From: Pycnopodia helianthoides
Lineage: Eukaryota > Echinodermata > Asteroidea > Forcipulatida > Asteriidae
DNA length: 64,000 bases
Reading direction: 5' to 3'
Assembly (NCBI GenBank): GCA_032158295.1
Contig: CM063246.1
Location: forward strand, 4,497,371 to 4,561,370
Positions 12,083-23,682 of the stretch are shown piece after piece. The notes under the pieces are model-generated. The model made no database searches. It saw nothing but the letters and a program-made list of their open reading frames with translations, and had not been told where the DNA came from. Numbering within the stretch: the stretch's first letter is position 1; every line of letters begins with the position of its first letter. A program made the position numbers and the translations under genes.

Positions 12083-12693
12083 GTATGATTAATTGAGGCA
12101 ATACAGTTGATACAGTCTGTCAATTCCATATATACATAGACCTAGTAGGGGAGATGGCCTTAGCTTTTGATCCAGAACGAACCTTCGTCACAGGCATAAA
12201 CAAGCACAAATGAAAACATGTCCATTTGTAACAAAAAGAGGAGCAAAGAATAATGAACATATATTGACTAAAGAACATGTTCGATGCATTGTTCATACCA
12301 ATGTACATGTAAAACACATGTTACTTTCAAGTGTTTAAATCAATAGCTTGTATTGTAAACGACGACGACGGAAACATTTCGTCTGTGAACAGCTGACATT
12401 CACAAAATGGGTCCAACTAGTTTGTAAAATGTAACAGCAATACTATTGATTCCAAAAAAGGTATCTACACATTTATGAAATTGTTCGAATTGGATGGTTT
12501 CCTATTTGAAAAAACAATATTAATCCATATGTGCAAGCAAATATTCCAATATGCAAATTCCCTCCTCAGCCCCCCCCCCAAAAAAAGAATGAAAAACACA
12601 GAATCCACGACAGGATAATGATGAACAAACAGCCAGCCAGTAAAATAAAACGAATCAAGTTTCAATAGAATACAGCTCATAGTATACATGTAC
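12083..12693. other. Unassigned stretch
   Basis: AT-rich; poly-C then poly-A at about 12570-12586. No gene or repeat recognised. Confidence 0.4.
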
Positions 12694-12825
12694 CAGGCCT
12701 TGAATTTCATCTTTGAAAGGGCAAGGCGATTTTCATTTCCATAGGGTAGTCCCATAAGGGTAAGAGGTTATATTGAAAGGGCACCAAGGCCAGGGACAAC
12801 AGGGCCTGTGTAATTTCAGGGCCTG
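12694..12825 (+). mobile_element. Foldback element family E
   Basis: Starts CAGGCCTTGAATTTCATC, continues TTTGAAAGGGCAAGGC, has AAAGGGCACCAAGGCCAGGG, and ends TTTCAGGGCCTGG, close to the inverted start. Same order as 60452-60619. Confidence 0.65.
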
Positions 12826-14109
12826 GCTGCACACTTATGGCCTCTGAATATTTTTAACTATGGTTTTCGTTATTTTTTAAGGTTTGGGGTTCTTTTTAGG
12901 CTTGCTGTTTTTCAGTTTAGTTTTAGGCCTATTTTACTCTGTAATTTTTTTTTTTCATGTGACCCCAGGGCTCTCAGAGAGAACAGTTGTTTGATAACTG
13001 ATGGGGCTACCCTGGTTAAATAAGACGAAATAAATAAATACATGAACAGGTTTTCTTTCTTGATACATATTCCTTGGAATACCTCTTGTTAACCTAACCA
13101 TCCGCCTGTTGGTGGTTACAGCACATCGGCTTATAGTATGAAGCAACTGTCATGTGCAAATAAATTGGTAAATCATGCAGGTCTCCCGCAGTGATTTTTT
13201 TCCATGGCAATTTGGTGCTTTGCACATGAGTTGACGCAGCCACAAACAGACCAACGAACAAGATCACAAGCTTGCCAACAAAACACATGAACATCGTTTC
13301 TGGATCAACACATGTAACGTTACGACTCGTTTGTAATCATGGGCAGCCTTGCCTGGCTGCATAAAAGAAACGCCTCCAACCTACCCATCCAACCCCCCCC
13401 CCCCAAAAAAAACCCCAACCCACCGCAAACCGCAGCGATAACGCCACTAAGTGTATTATGACGGTGATGTGATACTCTAAGGTTCAACGAGGGGTCACCC
13501 CTGCACGCAATCGTAGCGCCTCGCTTGTACACCTCGCACCAACTTAAATCATAATATCCAGGCGTTATGATCTCATCTGGGCAACGGAGCATCAAGCAAG
13601 CCCCTCATCAGGCTGTGCAGGAAGAATGAATATTGTTATCTCTGTCCGTCTACGCATGGAGCACCCACAGCCACAGCACAGCAAGAAAACTCACACTAAG
13701 CAAATGTGCCAGTATCAATGACTATCATGTCTCTCTTTATCTTTTTCACTGTTAATTTCTTTTCCTATACTTCCCATTGTTATCTTCACCTTTAAACAGC
13801 CATGTGGCTTTGTGTTGGGCGACTTTCTTATCAAAACAGATATGTTCCAAACTATATATTTTTAAAAAACAAAAAATAAAAAAAAAACACCTAAATATAA
13901 CAAAAGCAGGAATAAATTAAAAGACGGCATCCCAGTTGGCTCTTTTGACTGGTTTAAGTGTTTTCGTTTTTAAGATATTGATTTTCTTCTGTTTAATACC
14001 CAACTGAAAGTCTTCATCTTGATGCCTTCTTGTGGACAGCGCCAAATGTTTTGATTGGACACTTCAGGGAGTTTTAGGGAAGTGTGGCCTACATTTGGTT
14101 AAATCGTAC
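12826..14109. other. Long stretch without recognised gene
   Basis: Contains T runs near 12945-12955 and poly-C/poly-A at 13393-13412. 13320-13680 is more GC-rich, without a convincing frame. Nothing else identified. Confidence 0.4.
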
Positions 14110-14197
14110 AAACTATTGACCCAATTCACCTGATGATAAATCTTGGTTGCTGCCATTTTGGGAGTTGGAGTCTTCCTGTGTGTTACTGGGCAGGGCA
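14110..14197 (+). repeat. Dispersed repeat family H
   Basis: TATTGACCCAATTCACCTGA, then GCCATTTTGGGAGTTGGAGT and CTGTGTGTTACTG. The same series of words occurs at 36951-37032, just upstream of a SINE. Confidence 0.55.
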
Positions 14198-14437
14198 CAT
14201 TGTAGGTGACCTGTGACCTCTTTCTGTGGGTTTCTCACTATGTAATTATAACATTATTACACCGTTTTGTAAAAACGCATTCAATTTAGCCTTCGGGCTA
14301 CAATTTATGTTTGTTTTAATAAAACATCAAAATACAAAATCAAAATAAATATCAAAATAAGGCAGACTATGGGCAGACAGTAGGATGTGTGACATCAGTG
14401 CAAAGGGTTCATTTGCAGAAATAGGCATCAATGCATG

Positions 14438-14582
14438 GCGATCAATTTGATCATAGCGCGATCAATTTGATCATGGCGATCAATTTGATCATGGCGATCA
14501 ATTTGATCATGGCGATCAATTTGATCATGGCGATCAATTTGATCATGGCGATCAATTGATCAGGCGATCATTTGATCATGGC
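14438..14582 (+). repeat. 18-bp GATC-rich tandem array
   Basis: Eight units of consensus GCGATCAATTTGATCATG. Cores start near 14440, 14460, 14478, 14496, 14514, 14532, 14550 and 14566; the first interval is 20 bp and the last two units are shortened. Each core GATCAA-T-TTGATC is an odd-centre palindrome. Confidence 0.9.
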
Positions 14583-15594
14583 GCACTGAGTTTGAAGCAA
14601 TGCAGTACACAACTCTCAAACCTGCCATAGTTACATGTAAACTACAGCGTGGCGTCCATCTTGGCAGCTGGATTTAATTTTTGAACTGTACTCGGATTCC
14701 CACGATGCATTGCGGTATATTTGTAAGACGGCGCTTGTGCATATATGGGCTATAATTATGAAGTTAGCCAGGGCGAGTGATTTGTCTTTAAGAGGCATGC
14801 AGGCTGCGCACTCTGAGATGGGAGCAGAACAGGGAGGGCCAAAAATCAGCTTGCCTGCAGGTGTAAAAATGGGTAGACATTTACTAAATATTACACGGTG
14901 TCCCAATTTCTGGCAGCTTAAACACCTTTTTCAGAATGTTTTGGCATTCTTGTCATCATGCACGACCGGTTTCACAAAATTGTTTGAAGGGTCCGCAAAC
15001 ACGCTCAGAATCTTAGACCATGGAGGTAGGAATAGACCAAGCTAAGGGGTAGATCCGTCAGTTCAGGGGGGCAAATAATGATGGCTCCGCTTCCAGTGAC
15101 ATTCTTTGCATGCCTACTTTCATAAAAAATTTTTTGTTATATTGCTGTTAGATTTATTTGCTAAGCAAAGTTAGCAGGGAACCATTCATGTAATGTAATT
15201 GTAAAATTTGTCCATGCTAAGCACAACATTTGGGCACTAGATGTGAAAGTTTAACTCAATGAAGTACACATTATACATAAAGAGGCCTCTTTTTAAGTCT
15301 ATGAAATATGCTTGAGTACGTTTACATGTAGTGTGGAATTTTCTGCTACAGAGAGTAGCAACCTATACACCTTGATCACACTGTAGCCATCTTTGTCATA
15401 TTTCCCTGTATACACAATGACACTGAAAGTTTTAATTATCACCTTTCCAAAAAGGGGACCAGACTATTTTTCCTCCAGCCTCAGTTTGGTTATACTAGTT
15501 AGAATGCAAGTGAAACAATATGGCCGCACCATGCTAAAGGCCTATTGCTCCTAGTTCGTAGCGCTGAATTAGTAAAATCACAAAGTCTGGCCTC
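14583..15594. other. Unassigned stretch
   Basis: Frames at 14631-14906 (minus) and 14710-15045 (plus) overlap and have no known domain. 15157-15232 holds GCTAAGCAAAGTTAGCAGGG and CCATGCTAAGCACAAC, a diverged family A fragment. Confidence 0.4.
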
Positions 15595-15769
15595 GGGGCC
15601 TACACAAAGCTGTTAAGAACACTATTTGCTAAGCGCATAACACTCTTGCTTAGCACAAATGGGTTACCAGCCAAAACATGTACATGGCAGGTTCACTGGT
15701 AAAATTTTGAGGGGCAAATCAATTTCTTAAGCAATATTGTCTGCTCAACAGCTTTGTAAAATTGGGACC
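15595..15769 (+). mobile_element. MITE family A, diverged copy
   Basis: Starts GGGGCCTACACAAAGCTGTT and ends ACAGCTTTGTAAAATTGGGACC; interior GCTTAGCACAAATGGGTTAC and CCAGCCAAAACATG are family words. Outer 20 bases still pair as inverted repeats with mismatches. Confidence 0.65.
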
Positions 15770-16253
15770 TGCGCAGACCATAAGTGCATCTTATTACAAA
15801 CAGCCACATTAATATACGCTCGGCCTAAAGAGGAAAAAACGGGGTTACTTCTTGGTAAGGATATAGTAAAGACCCCAGGCTAAGGAAATTTAGACACTGC
15901 GTCATAAGCAATGGAACCCCTTGATGCACGCATTGCTTTAGCATCCCCCTAGGCGGATTCGGAATCAGATTTTCTCACTCTTTTGTATTCAGTTGTATTT
16001 TAAAGTAACTGTGAGCGTTGTAAAAAGGCTAAATTGGAGCTGTCATCTGCACTTGTGCATGCAACTACAAGTAGGGGGAGGAAAAAACTCTGCATAGAAG
16101 ACGTTCAGAGCATACTGAACGAAAACAATGAGGTTAAACCTCACCAATGCTTCTCAAAGGGTATACTTAGGTATATTGAAATAAATATTTTAGAGTTCGG
16201 GGTTGTTCTACTTGGGCATGTGAGGGGGTTCGGGGGGAGCATGGAAGGGGCAT

Positions 16254-16512
16254 CAGGGAAAGGGTTCTTGGGGGAGAGTGGGAGGAGGCCTAGGAAGGGG
16301 TTCTGGGGGAAGAGTGGGAGGAGGCCTAGGAAGGGGTTCTGGGGGAAGAGTGGGAGGGGCCTGGAAGGGGTTCTGGGGGAAGAGTGGGAGGGGGCCTGGG
16401 AAGGGGTTCTGGGGGAAGAGTGGGAGGGGCCTGGGAAGGGGTTCTGGGGGAAGAGTGGGGGAGGCCTGGGAAGAGGTTCTGGGGGAAGAGTGGGAGGAGG
16501 CCTGGAAAGGGG
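16254..16512 (+). repeat. G-rich 35-36-bp minisatellite, block 1
   Basis: About seven units built on AAGGGGTTCTGGGGGAAGAG followed by TGGGAGGAGGCCTGGG. The repeat lacks stop codons in several frames, so frames of up to 162 aa (plus) and 141 aa (minus, Pro-rich) are open across it; these are artefacts of the repeat. Multiple G runs of 3-5 make G-quadruplex formation plausible. Confidence 0.9.
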
Positions 16513-16712
16513 GAGGGCATGAGAGGCAGCATGGGATAGATGCTTTATTCTTCTGTTACTGATCAAACACTAATTGCCATTATTTATACCACTGTGAGCA
16601 TGTATGGTCTGGACTTGATTTCACAAAGCACTAATTGTAACAGCCATCTTTGGACGACTTCTTCCTAGTTGCCATAGAGATTTGTATTGTGACATCACAC
16701 TTTGCTCAGCTG
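16511..16712 (+). repeat. Duplicated flank, copy 1 (contains MITE family B piece)
   Basis: GGGAGGGCATGAGAGGCAGC starts a segment of about 200 bp repeated at 16882-17082 with one base missing in copy 2 and one other change seen. Its second half, GATTTCACAAAGCACTAATT to TTTGCTCAGCTG, is a left part of MITE family B. Confidence 0.85.
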
Positions 16713-16890
16713 GGGGAAGAGTGGGAGGAGGCCTGGAAAGGGGTTCTGGAAGAAGAGTAGGGGAGGCCTGGGAAGGGGTTCTGGGGGAAGAGTGGGAGGA
16801 GGCCTGGGAAGGGGTTCGGGGAGAGTGGGAGGGGGCCTGGAAAGGGGTTCTGGGGGAAGAGTGGGAGGGGGCCTGGAAAGGGGGAGGGCA
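16706..16890 (+). repeat. G-rich minisatellite, block 2
   Basis: About five units of the same 35-36-bp repeat, resuming directly after TTTGCTCAGCTG. This junction shows that the duplication unit (about 370 bp) runs from the minisatellite into the family B piece and back into minisatellite. Confidence 0.85.
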
Positions 16891-17082
16891 TGAGAGGCAG
16901 CATGGGATAGATGCTTTATTCTTCTGTTACTGATCAAACACAATTGCCATTATTTATACCACTGTGAGCATGTATGGTCTGGACTTGATTTCACAAAGCA
17001 CTAATTGTAACAGTCATCTTTGGACGACTTCTTCCTAGTTGCCATAGAGATTTGTATTGTGACATCACACTTTGCTCAGCTG
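16882..17082 (+). repeat. Duplicated flank, copy 2
   Basis: Near-identical to 16511-16712 (offset 371 falling to 370 after a one-base loss in AAACAC-AATTGCC). Ends at TTTGCTCAGCTG before unique sequence. Confidence 0.85.
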
Positions 17083-17346
17083 AAGGTGATAGGGGTGAAA
17101 GACATCACTTCAGATGTAATTTTTTACTGACATAGGAACCCTGCGACCAATCTATTTCTGTCATCAGATAGTGTGAGTTCGGAAATTTGTGAATTTCCGT
17201 CCCTTAAATTTTAAAACAGTTAATTTGCACTACAATTGTATTAAAGGTAAGTTTGACCCAAACAAGGCTAAAAGCCACTCTTGGTAAGGGGCTACAGAAG
17301 AAAATATTTAAGATGAAAATAACTCAGGGGAGCTGAGAATAGGAAT

Positions 17347-18005
17347 TTATAATTTTCTCTTAAAACGGCCTAGATTGTGGGATGGAGGAAAACTTGCACC
17401 AGGCAAGGAGTTCCAAAGAGATGGGGTACGTGGAATAAAGCTGTTGGAATGGCTTTTTGTTCTACAATTCAGCAAAGCAAGAAGTGTATGGGTGAGAAGA
17501 AGCAGAAAGCCTGGTTTCACGCTCAAACATCCTGATAGGAGGAACCTGGTCGGACATACTGGCGGCACATTTACCACAAACATATTATTTGTAGAAAAGA
17601 CAGAGGCTGGCTACAAACCTACAGTGGGAAAGAGGTTGTAACGCTGATCCCAACTCTTCACCAACAAGATTAACAATACGCTTCTGCACCCTATCTAATA
17701 AAGATAAATGACAGGCAGAAGCTCCGGCCCAATGTGACAACAGTACTCCATTAGGGGACGTACAGTTGTCTTATACAGGTAGAGCGTAGCATCAGGAGGT
17801 AAAAAACTCCGAGCTCGATAGAGACAACCAACACGCATGGAAGCACTCTATGCAATGCCTGAGATATACCTCTCCCAACTGGCATTATTGGAGATGTCAA
17901 GTCCAAGAAGGCGAAAATCTGATACCTAGCTAATTTTCTTATAATCAACAGAATCACAGTACACCTCACTTATTTTACTGGTCAAATAATGGAATCTGCC
18001 TAGCT
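17347..18005 (-). pseudogene. Non-LTR retrotransposon reverse transcriptase, C-terminal relic
   Basis: Minus-strand translation, pieced across frames, gives motifs of the region after the catalytic domain of LINE polyproteins: DFRLLGLDISNNASWE (near 17910-17860), RVGCLYRARSFLPPDA, then TTVRPLMEYCCHI (near 17770-17735), LDRVQKRIVNLVGEELGSAL, LQPLSHCRFVASLCLFYK, and at the C terminus NSFIPRTPSLWNSLPG then NLGRFKRKL before a stop near 17350. The LWNSLP plus FKRKL ending is typical of CR1/L2/Jockey-type elements; the clade is not resolvable here. Stops interrupt the frame (after SGIA and after LFYK) and frameshifts lie near 17735 and 17470, so the copy is dead. The catalytic YADD-type box and endonuclease are absent: a 5'-truncated insertion. 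Upstream homology beyond about 17960 is uncertain. Confidence 0.85.
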
Positions 18006-18790
18006 TAACATTGTACATGTACGAACTATAAGTTACAGGCATAAAACCCAAAAAATTGCATATACAATTATGAGAATGTTATACAGTATATCAGCCAAAG
18101 GAAAAATGAACACAAAAAAGGACAAATTTATTGAGAATATGGGCTGACTGTACAATGTATTTTTCAGGTTACTTAAGAGCAAAAAGAAGAGGGGGGGGCA
18201 AATATGCAGAATATGATGTCCGATATAGTGAAAATTGTCTTTTCTTTAAATTTCTTACCATTTCTGACAACAGCAAAACTGTTTTCACCTCTTGTTTGAA
18301 CAAAGTTGTTACTTGCAATCTACCAAGGTGTCCTTCGATATCAAATTTTACCATACACAATTCCATGAACAATGGAGGCAAAATCTATACATTTTCATCC
18401 CAGTTATGTTTCTGTATTTACTTTTTTTTCTCTTTTTTTTTTTGCAACCTACTGCAAAACACCTTTATTTATGTAACCCAGAGGCACTTTTAAGCAAAAT
18501 GCCTTTCAATTAAATCAGCTCTACAATGCAGTTGTATTGGGTACAACACATCACGTGACCTTAAAATGGCCTTAAAAAGTTCAAGTTGTGACCAAAAAAT
18601 TTGATTTGGCGAGTCAGCTTTGAACTTGCGTACGCCTTGACTGCAGTTATTTTTCTAGATTTGTATTATTAATTTTTTCCATTTCTAGAAGAAAGTAATC
18701 AATACAGAATTCTTTCGTTATAGGCAAGGTTATCAATAACATCCAAATATCGGGTGCTAACGACATACATGTACCACATAGACTTGGTCA
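18006..18790. other. Unassigned stretch
   Basis: AT-rich with T runs near 18421-18443. A hydrophobic minus-strand frame continues past the LINE relic to about 18130, but it has no start or domain and I do not call it. Confidence 0.4.
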
Positions 18791-19033
18791 AGTCGGGCTT
18801 TAATCGAGTCCTTATTCATCTGATTATCCACTGCATTAACTCCACCGCAAAACATCGCAGCTTTATTTTCAGCACCTTTGTTTGTGCGCCCTCACTCGCC
18901 AGGAATACGCGAATCAGCTCTGCTGTTTGGTTTCCCGATCCAACTCACTGGATTGGCAACTAATTGACACTAGAGGGATGCGTTACAAAAAGCTCAAAAT
19001 ACATCGGTTGACTCGATCAGCACGAGACCCGAC
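18791..19033 (+). repeat. Possible foldback element
   Basis: AGTCGGGCTTTAATCGAGTC at the left is partly mirrored by GACTCGATCAGCACGAGACC then CGACT at the right (GAGTC and AGTCGGG arms inverted). Single copy here, so a chance or very old element cannot be excluded. Confidence 0.3.
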
Positions 19034-20825
19034 TTGAATGAAGTCTGTATGCGCAGTAGTAGTAAGTCACAATGTGTTCATGGAAAACTTTGAAGTATGG
19101 CAAACAAAAATACACCAGTTGATCATCTTGGTTTTTTTCTTCACAAAGAGGAAGATGGGGGCCTTTTTATTTTAAAAACATTTATTTCAAGGAGGAAAGA
19201 GCCAGACTAAAGTTTTGCTGGCTGTGTAGAACTTACAAGTATCGGTGAATTAAATAAATTGTCCAAAGATTGTAAAAAAAAATATAAAAAAATACATGAA
19301 CAATTTAGGGTGTGTTTTTTTTTTTGGGGGGGGGGGTTTTTGTGACAAAAAAATAAAATACAACATTTAGTAAAAGGAATCGGCTTCAAAAGAAGCTGAG
19401 GGTGAGTTGATCAACTGGTCTTTTTTACACTTAGCCTAATAGTAATACAGATTTCAAATATAAAAAGGCAGCAATAATTATGAATAACTCATGAATGAAT
19501 CAAGTCGGAAACAGATCAAATCTATTACATCGACGCGCTCCAAATGCATGGACAAGTAATAATAATAATAATAATAATATGCGTACATAAAATGCATGAA
19601 TCCTAATCAGGGAGTGGAACACATGCAGCTTAATGGGCATCTGGCTTCCCCCCAAAAAAACTGAATGACTGCAAACACCACATTCAAGGGCATACTACAT
19701 TTGTGTGTATGGCAGACCCACTGTTCCACACACACACACACACGCTAACACCGACCCAAAGCAACTTCATTATCATGTACCATACACACGCACTTTACAT
19801 GTGAAGTCAGCCACTGGATAAATCAGTCCCGTTTCTTATGCACCACGCATACACTGCAGGCCAACACTGAAACCGCCTCCCCCCCCCCCCTGCCAGACAA
19901 TATGTAGAGTACAATGCCCCCTGGGATCAAAGCTTTAATCCGCCAACCAACTGTAATTACTTCCTGCCAAGCCTGCCACAGCCAAGAGGTCAGGGGTCGC
20001 CAGCAAAGGAATTCCACGCACACACAACGGACAGAAAGGAGGGAAAAAATGCCTCAAACCCAGAATATCAAATTGCCAGCATTCTTTTCTTTCTTTCTTT
20101 TTTCCCCTCTTTTTTTTTTTACATATTTTGACAGGATGGATCAAGATACGAAATAGCTACTGATGGTTTTTGCATCATGCAAAACTATACATGAAAACTA
20201 CGTTGATTATAATTCTGGAAAGAGCAAAGGAAGAGCATTTTTACAAGTAGATCTGTGGACCTTATTTGATGGACAAATACGTATATCTGGCAAAATAAAA
20301 AAAGTGTTACGATCCATGGAGCTGTCACCTCTGTCATGTTTGGCCTAGTTCCGTTACCGTGATGGAAAAGGGACAAATAAGTGGAGTTGCACCCACTACG
20401 GTTTTAGGGGGAACCATGTTTGCCGACCACCAGGGAAATTACTTTATTTATAATATGCACCTGCTTGATTTGATTACGACATTAGTTCTTATTTAGTTAG
20501 GGAACCCCTTACCTGGGATGTGTTTAAAGATTAACTGGGGCAGACATGTCCATCCACTTAGTGTGGCCGAGGCATTGAAGGAGGAGAGAGAGAAGAAGAA
20601 GAAAAAAAAAATGGTCTGAAAACTGGAGGAAGTCAGTCAAATCACAAACTGGTGCCAGCAGAATGCCAGTGCGGGGTTTGGGTGCTCAAATCCAGACCAT
20701 GACTCGTTGGGCCCACCCCTGTCAATGTTGAATGTTAATGCATGGTCTGCACTCCAGCTGGGGTGGTTACTATCATGGTTACTATGATTTCTTCAATACC
20801 GCTCTTTTCAGAACAACCACAATTC
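19034..20825. other. Unassigned stretch with simple repeats
   Basis: Poly-T/poly-G at about 19314-19336, AAT microsatellite 19556-19579, CA microsatellite near 19729-19744, poly-C 19880-19890, T-rich tract 20085-20120, purine tract 20580-20611. No gene recognised. Confidence 0.5.
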
Positions 20826-21250
20826 AAGTCAATGAGAGATTTTCATGTACATGGTGTAACCGCAAACCCTACTAGATTGTATCTCCACCATGCAAAGATT
20901 CAAATCCTACTCATGAACATGGTGTTACCGCAAACCTTACTAGATTCAATTCCACATGCAAAGTTTCAAATCCTACTCATGTACATGGTGTTACCGAAAA
21001 CCTTACTAGATTGTATCTCCACCATGCAAAGTTTCGAATTTTACTCATGTACATGGTGTTACCGAAAACCTTACTAGATTGTATCTCCACCATGCAAAGT
21101 TTCAAATCATACTCATGTTCATGGTGCTACAGCAAACCTTGCTAGATTGTATCTCCACCGTGCAAAGCTTCAAAATCCCACTCACGTGCGTGGTGTTACC
21201 GCAAACCTTACTAGATTGTACCTCCACCGTGCAAAGTTTCAAATCCTACT
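20826..21250 (+). repeat. 68-bp tandem repeat, about six units
   Basis: The word CATGGTG recurs at about 20850, 20918, 20984, 21052, 21120 and 21189 (spacing 66-69). Each unit carries TTACCGCAAACCTTACTAGA, then TTGTATCTCCACCATGCAAA and GTTTCAAATCCTACTCATG. Two open frames run across units only because of the repeat. Later units are more diverged. Confidence 0.9.
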
Positions 21251-21316
21251 TAAGATGGATTCATTGGGTAATTCCTGTCAAGATGTACCAACAGAACTTT
21301 GTGAAATCAAGCCATG

Positions 21317-21445
21317 GGCCTGATTTCCGAAACAGTTAAAATGAATTTTCCACCCGTCACCACAGTGGTTTGTATCGTGACTTCGCCATTTTGCTCAGCA
21401 ATTAAGATTGAACTGTCGCCTGAAAATCATCTCAAGATCAAGCCC
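21317..21445 (+). mobile_element. MITE family B, diverged copy
   Basis: GGGCCTGATTTCCGAAACAG at the left, GGTTTGTATCGTGACTTCGC and TTTTGCTCAGCAATTAAGAT inside; the order matches 1-157 and 16609-16712. Confidence 0.55.
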
Positions 21446-22465
21446 AGGGGTTGGAGAAACGCAGCACTGGTCTTCTAAGAACCTTATCCCTTGGCAATTA
21501 AGGGATTAATACCCGTTCAGTGTTCCCACAAACCACAAGCATATCAATCCACCACATTACAAGCCGCAAATATTTCATACATGCTCGCCCCAAAACATTT
21601 ACTGTAATCCTAATGGTTCTTGTTGAGTTCAGTGAGCAGGATTTTTATATTCATTTTGAAGGGGAACTCGAAGAAAGATGACCTCTCGCTTTTCTTAATA
21701 CTAAACTCATAAGGGCTGGAAAAAATGGCATTTAAAATTATGACACTGCTCCGAAAGTTAAAAATACTTATTTCATTTTGTGTCTATGTATTATAATCTC
21801 CCAGAAAATGCGTTGACTTCACTCATTTATTATTTCTGTGAGTCCCTCTTTTAGTGGAAAATCATTCTTACATATTTTAAAGAATGTTTTACTTTAAATT
21901 ACTCAAGGTTTCATCAACGAGTGTATCTCATATTTTTGCCAACATTTGAAAAATCTGGGGAAAAGGGACACATTCTAGTGGAGCGAGAGGCTGGGATGGA
22001 TTGTCCAATGGTGGGGTCTAGGATCCAGGCCCCTGCAGGGGCAGGGAATCCGGATTGGGATTGACAGGCCCAGTTTTCTTGTCTGAAACCCTGACCGCAA
22101 AACAGAGGTAAGTTGAAATAATTGAAGGAGCCTAGCTAGCCTGAGCCGATTTTGGAGCCGAATTGCCATGAATTCAAAGAAAAGGGCCTCAGAACTGCAG
22201 CGGTGATCACATTGGGGGTGTTTTTGGGGTGCTAAAACTATTTCTTCCTCCCGGTTTTTAGGTGTTTAAAATTGGAAATTGGGACAGTCTCAGGAAGAAT
22301 TGGAGAGCTGGCAGTTATCTGTGCAGCATATTACTTTCCTAATCTTCTACAATACAAACATTAGAAATAAAACTTCAAACAAAAACAAAAAAGGCTCAAA
22401 TCATTCATCGCCAAAATACTTGTATTTCTCTTGAAAATCATTTTCATGCAGAAAGTTTTCAAATC
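21446..22465. other. Unassigned stretch with an isolated splice-donor-like site
   Basis: 21960-22180 is GC-richer. ACAGAG followed by GTAAGT near 22105 would make a good splice donor, but no acceptor or conserved open frame precedes it, so no exon is called. Confidence 0.4.
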
Positions 22466-22662
22466 TATGTGTGTGTGTGGGTTTGTTGTTTGTTTGTTGT
22501 TTGTTTGTTTGTTTGTTGTTGTTTGTTTGTTTGTTTGTTTGTTTGTTGTTGTTGTTTGTTTGGTTTGGTTTGTTTGTTTGTTTGTTTGTTTTTTGTGTTG
22601 GTGTTTGTTTGGGGTGTTGTTTAGGGAGTAATTTATTATTATTTTTTTTGGGGGGGGGGGGA
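22466..22662 (+). repeat. (GTTT)n microsatellite and poly-G run
   Basis: GTTTGTTT-type repeats with GTT interruptions from about 22480 to 22620, then T run and G run of 12 (about 22651-22662). Open frames (Cys/Val/Leu-rich plus, Lys/Gln/Thr/Asn-rich minus) are repeat artefacts. Confidence 0.95.
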
Positions 22663-22953
22663 TAGGGGAATTTTTGGGGTGTTTGTTTGTTCCGATGATT
22701 TTTCTTTTTCTGTAGGGGAGGGAGATAAATTGCATTATTTGAAAATATTCTATCAACTAGTTGATTGCGTTACTCCTTCAACCGATCACAATCTATCTTT
22801 AAGGGATCGTGCCCCTTTGATTTAAGAGTTCATCAATGCGCTCATTTTTCACAGTTTGTAGCCTATGTATTAATTTCCTGCTATCCTTCAATATTAAAAC
22901 ATGAAACTGAAAATCAGTAATTATTACATACCAGAATCAACTGAAGTAACCAA

Positions 22954-23020
22954 CCTGTTATGGTCTACAATTCCATTATCTAGCACTTAAAAAAAAAAAA
23001 ACTTAAGCCTCGTAAAATTG
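22954..23020 (+). repeat. Direct repeat, copy 1
   Basis: CCTGTTATGGTCTACAATTC, CATTATCTA, an A-rich gap, then ACTTAAGCCTCGTA. Repeated at 23683-23751 in the same orientation, 729 bp away. Confidence 0.8.
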
Positions 23021-23682
23021 GGGGAAAAAAATTCTTTTCATTTTCAAGTCAGACATTTATTTATAAAGCACTTCATCCTGGTTGTTTTTCAAGAGTTACA
23101 TTATTGAATTAAACCGTTCAATTGCAGCCATTCGTTAAACTCAATTGCTGTAGTGTACAGGAGCACACAATGCAATTAATCAAGTAATCGCCGTCAAAAG
23201 TTAGTCGTCAAAAATTATCATTATTATTATAAAAGTATCATACTTGGAAATGCACGTACAGAGGCTCACCTTTTGAATTAAAAAAACAAAAAATTTAACT
23301 CGTCAGTTTGCAATTTGTATGTCATTGTAAGTATTTTGCTTTGGTGTTTAATTTCTACTGTTTTACTGTGGTTGTTGTTATAAGGATTTGATTTGCGATT
23401 TTACATTTCTAATTGCCAATGGAATACAATTATCCGTATTCTTTAATGCAGACACAATAAAGAATTATATATTCATACACATTATTCACAGAAGCAGTGC
23501 TCAGCTTCTGTTCCTGTGTGTCCCCCTGAAGGATTGCTCACAACCTTGGTTAGAAATATTAAATGTTCACAGATTTGCACAAGGTATAAGACTGTCTAGG
23601 TGGAAAAACTTCCCTTGAAATGTTTTTGCTTGAAAGGCGAGTTTTTGGAGAATTGAGTAAAAACAAATTAGTGTCAATCTCA
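23021..23682. other. Unassigned stretch
   Basis: AT-rich; no recognised repeat or gene between the two direct repeat copies. Confidence 0.4.

Noticed and set aside
16034..16566. Open frames of 162 aa (plus) and 141 aa (minus, proline-rich)
   Set aside because: They run through a G-rich minisatellite that lacks stops in several frames; no domain, and frames on both strands are equally open.
18006..18130. Upstream extension of the LINE frame as a membrane-protein exon
   Set aside because: The hydrophobic stretch has no start codon context, splice sites or recognisable family, and AT-richness explains it.
22090..22120. Splice-donor-like AGAG-GTAAGT
   Set aside because: No matching acceptor, coding frame or polypyrimidine tract upstream; such sites occur by chance in 64 kb.
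22361..22756. 131-aa Lys/Gln/Thr/Asn-rich minus-strand frame
   Set aside because: It is the translation of a GTTT microsatellite and a poly-G run.
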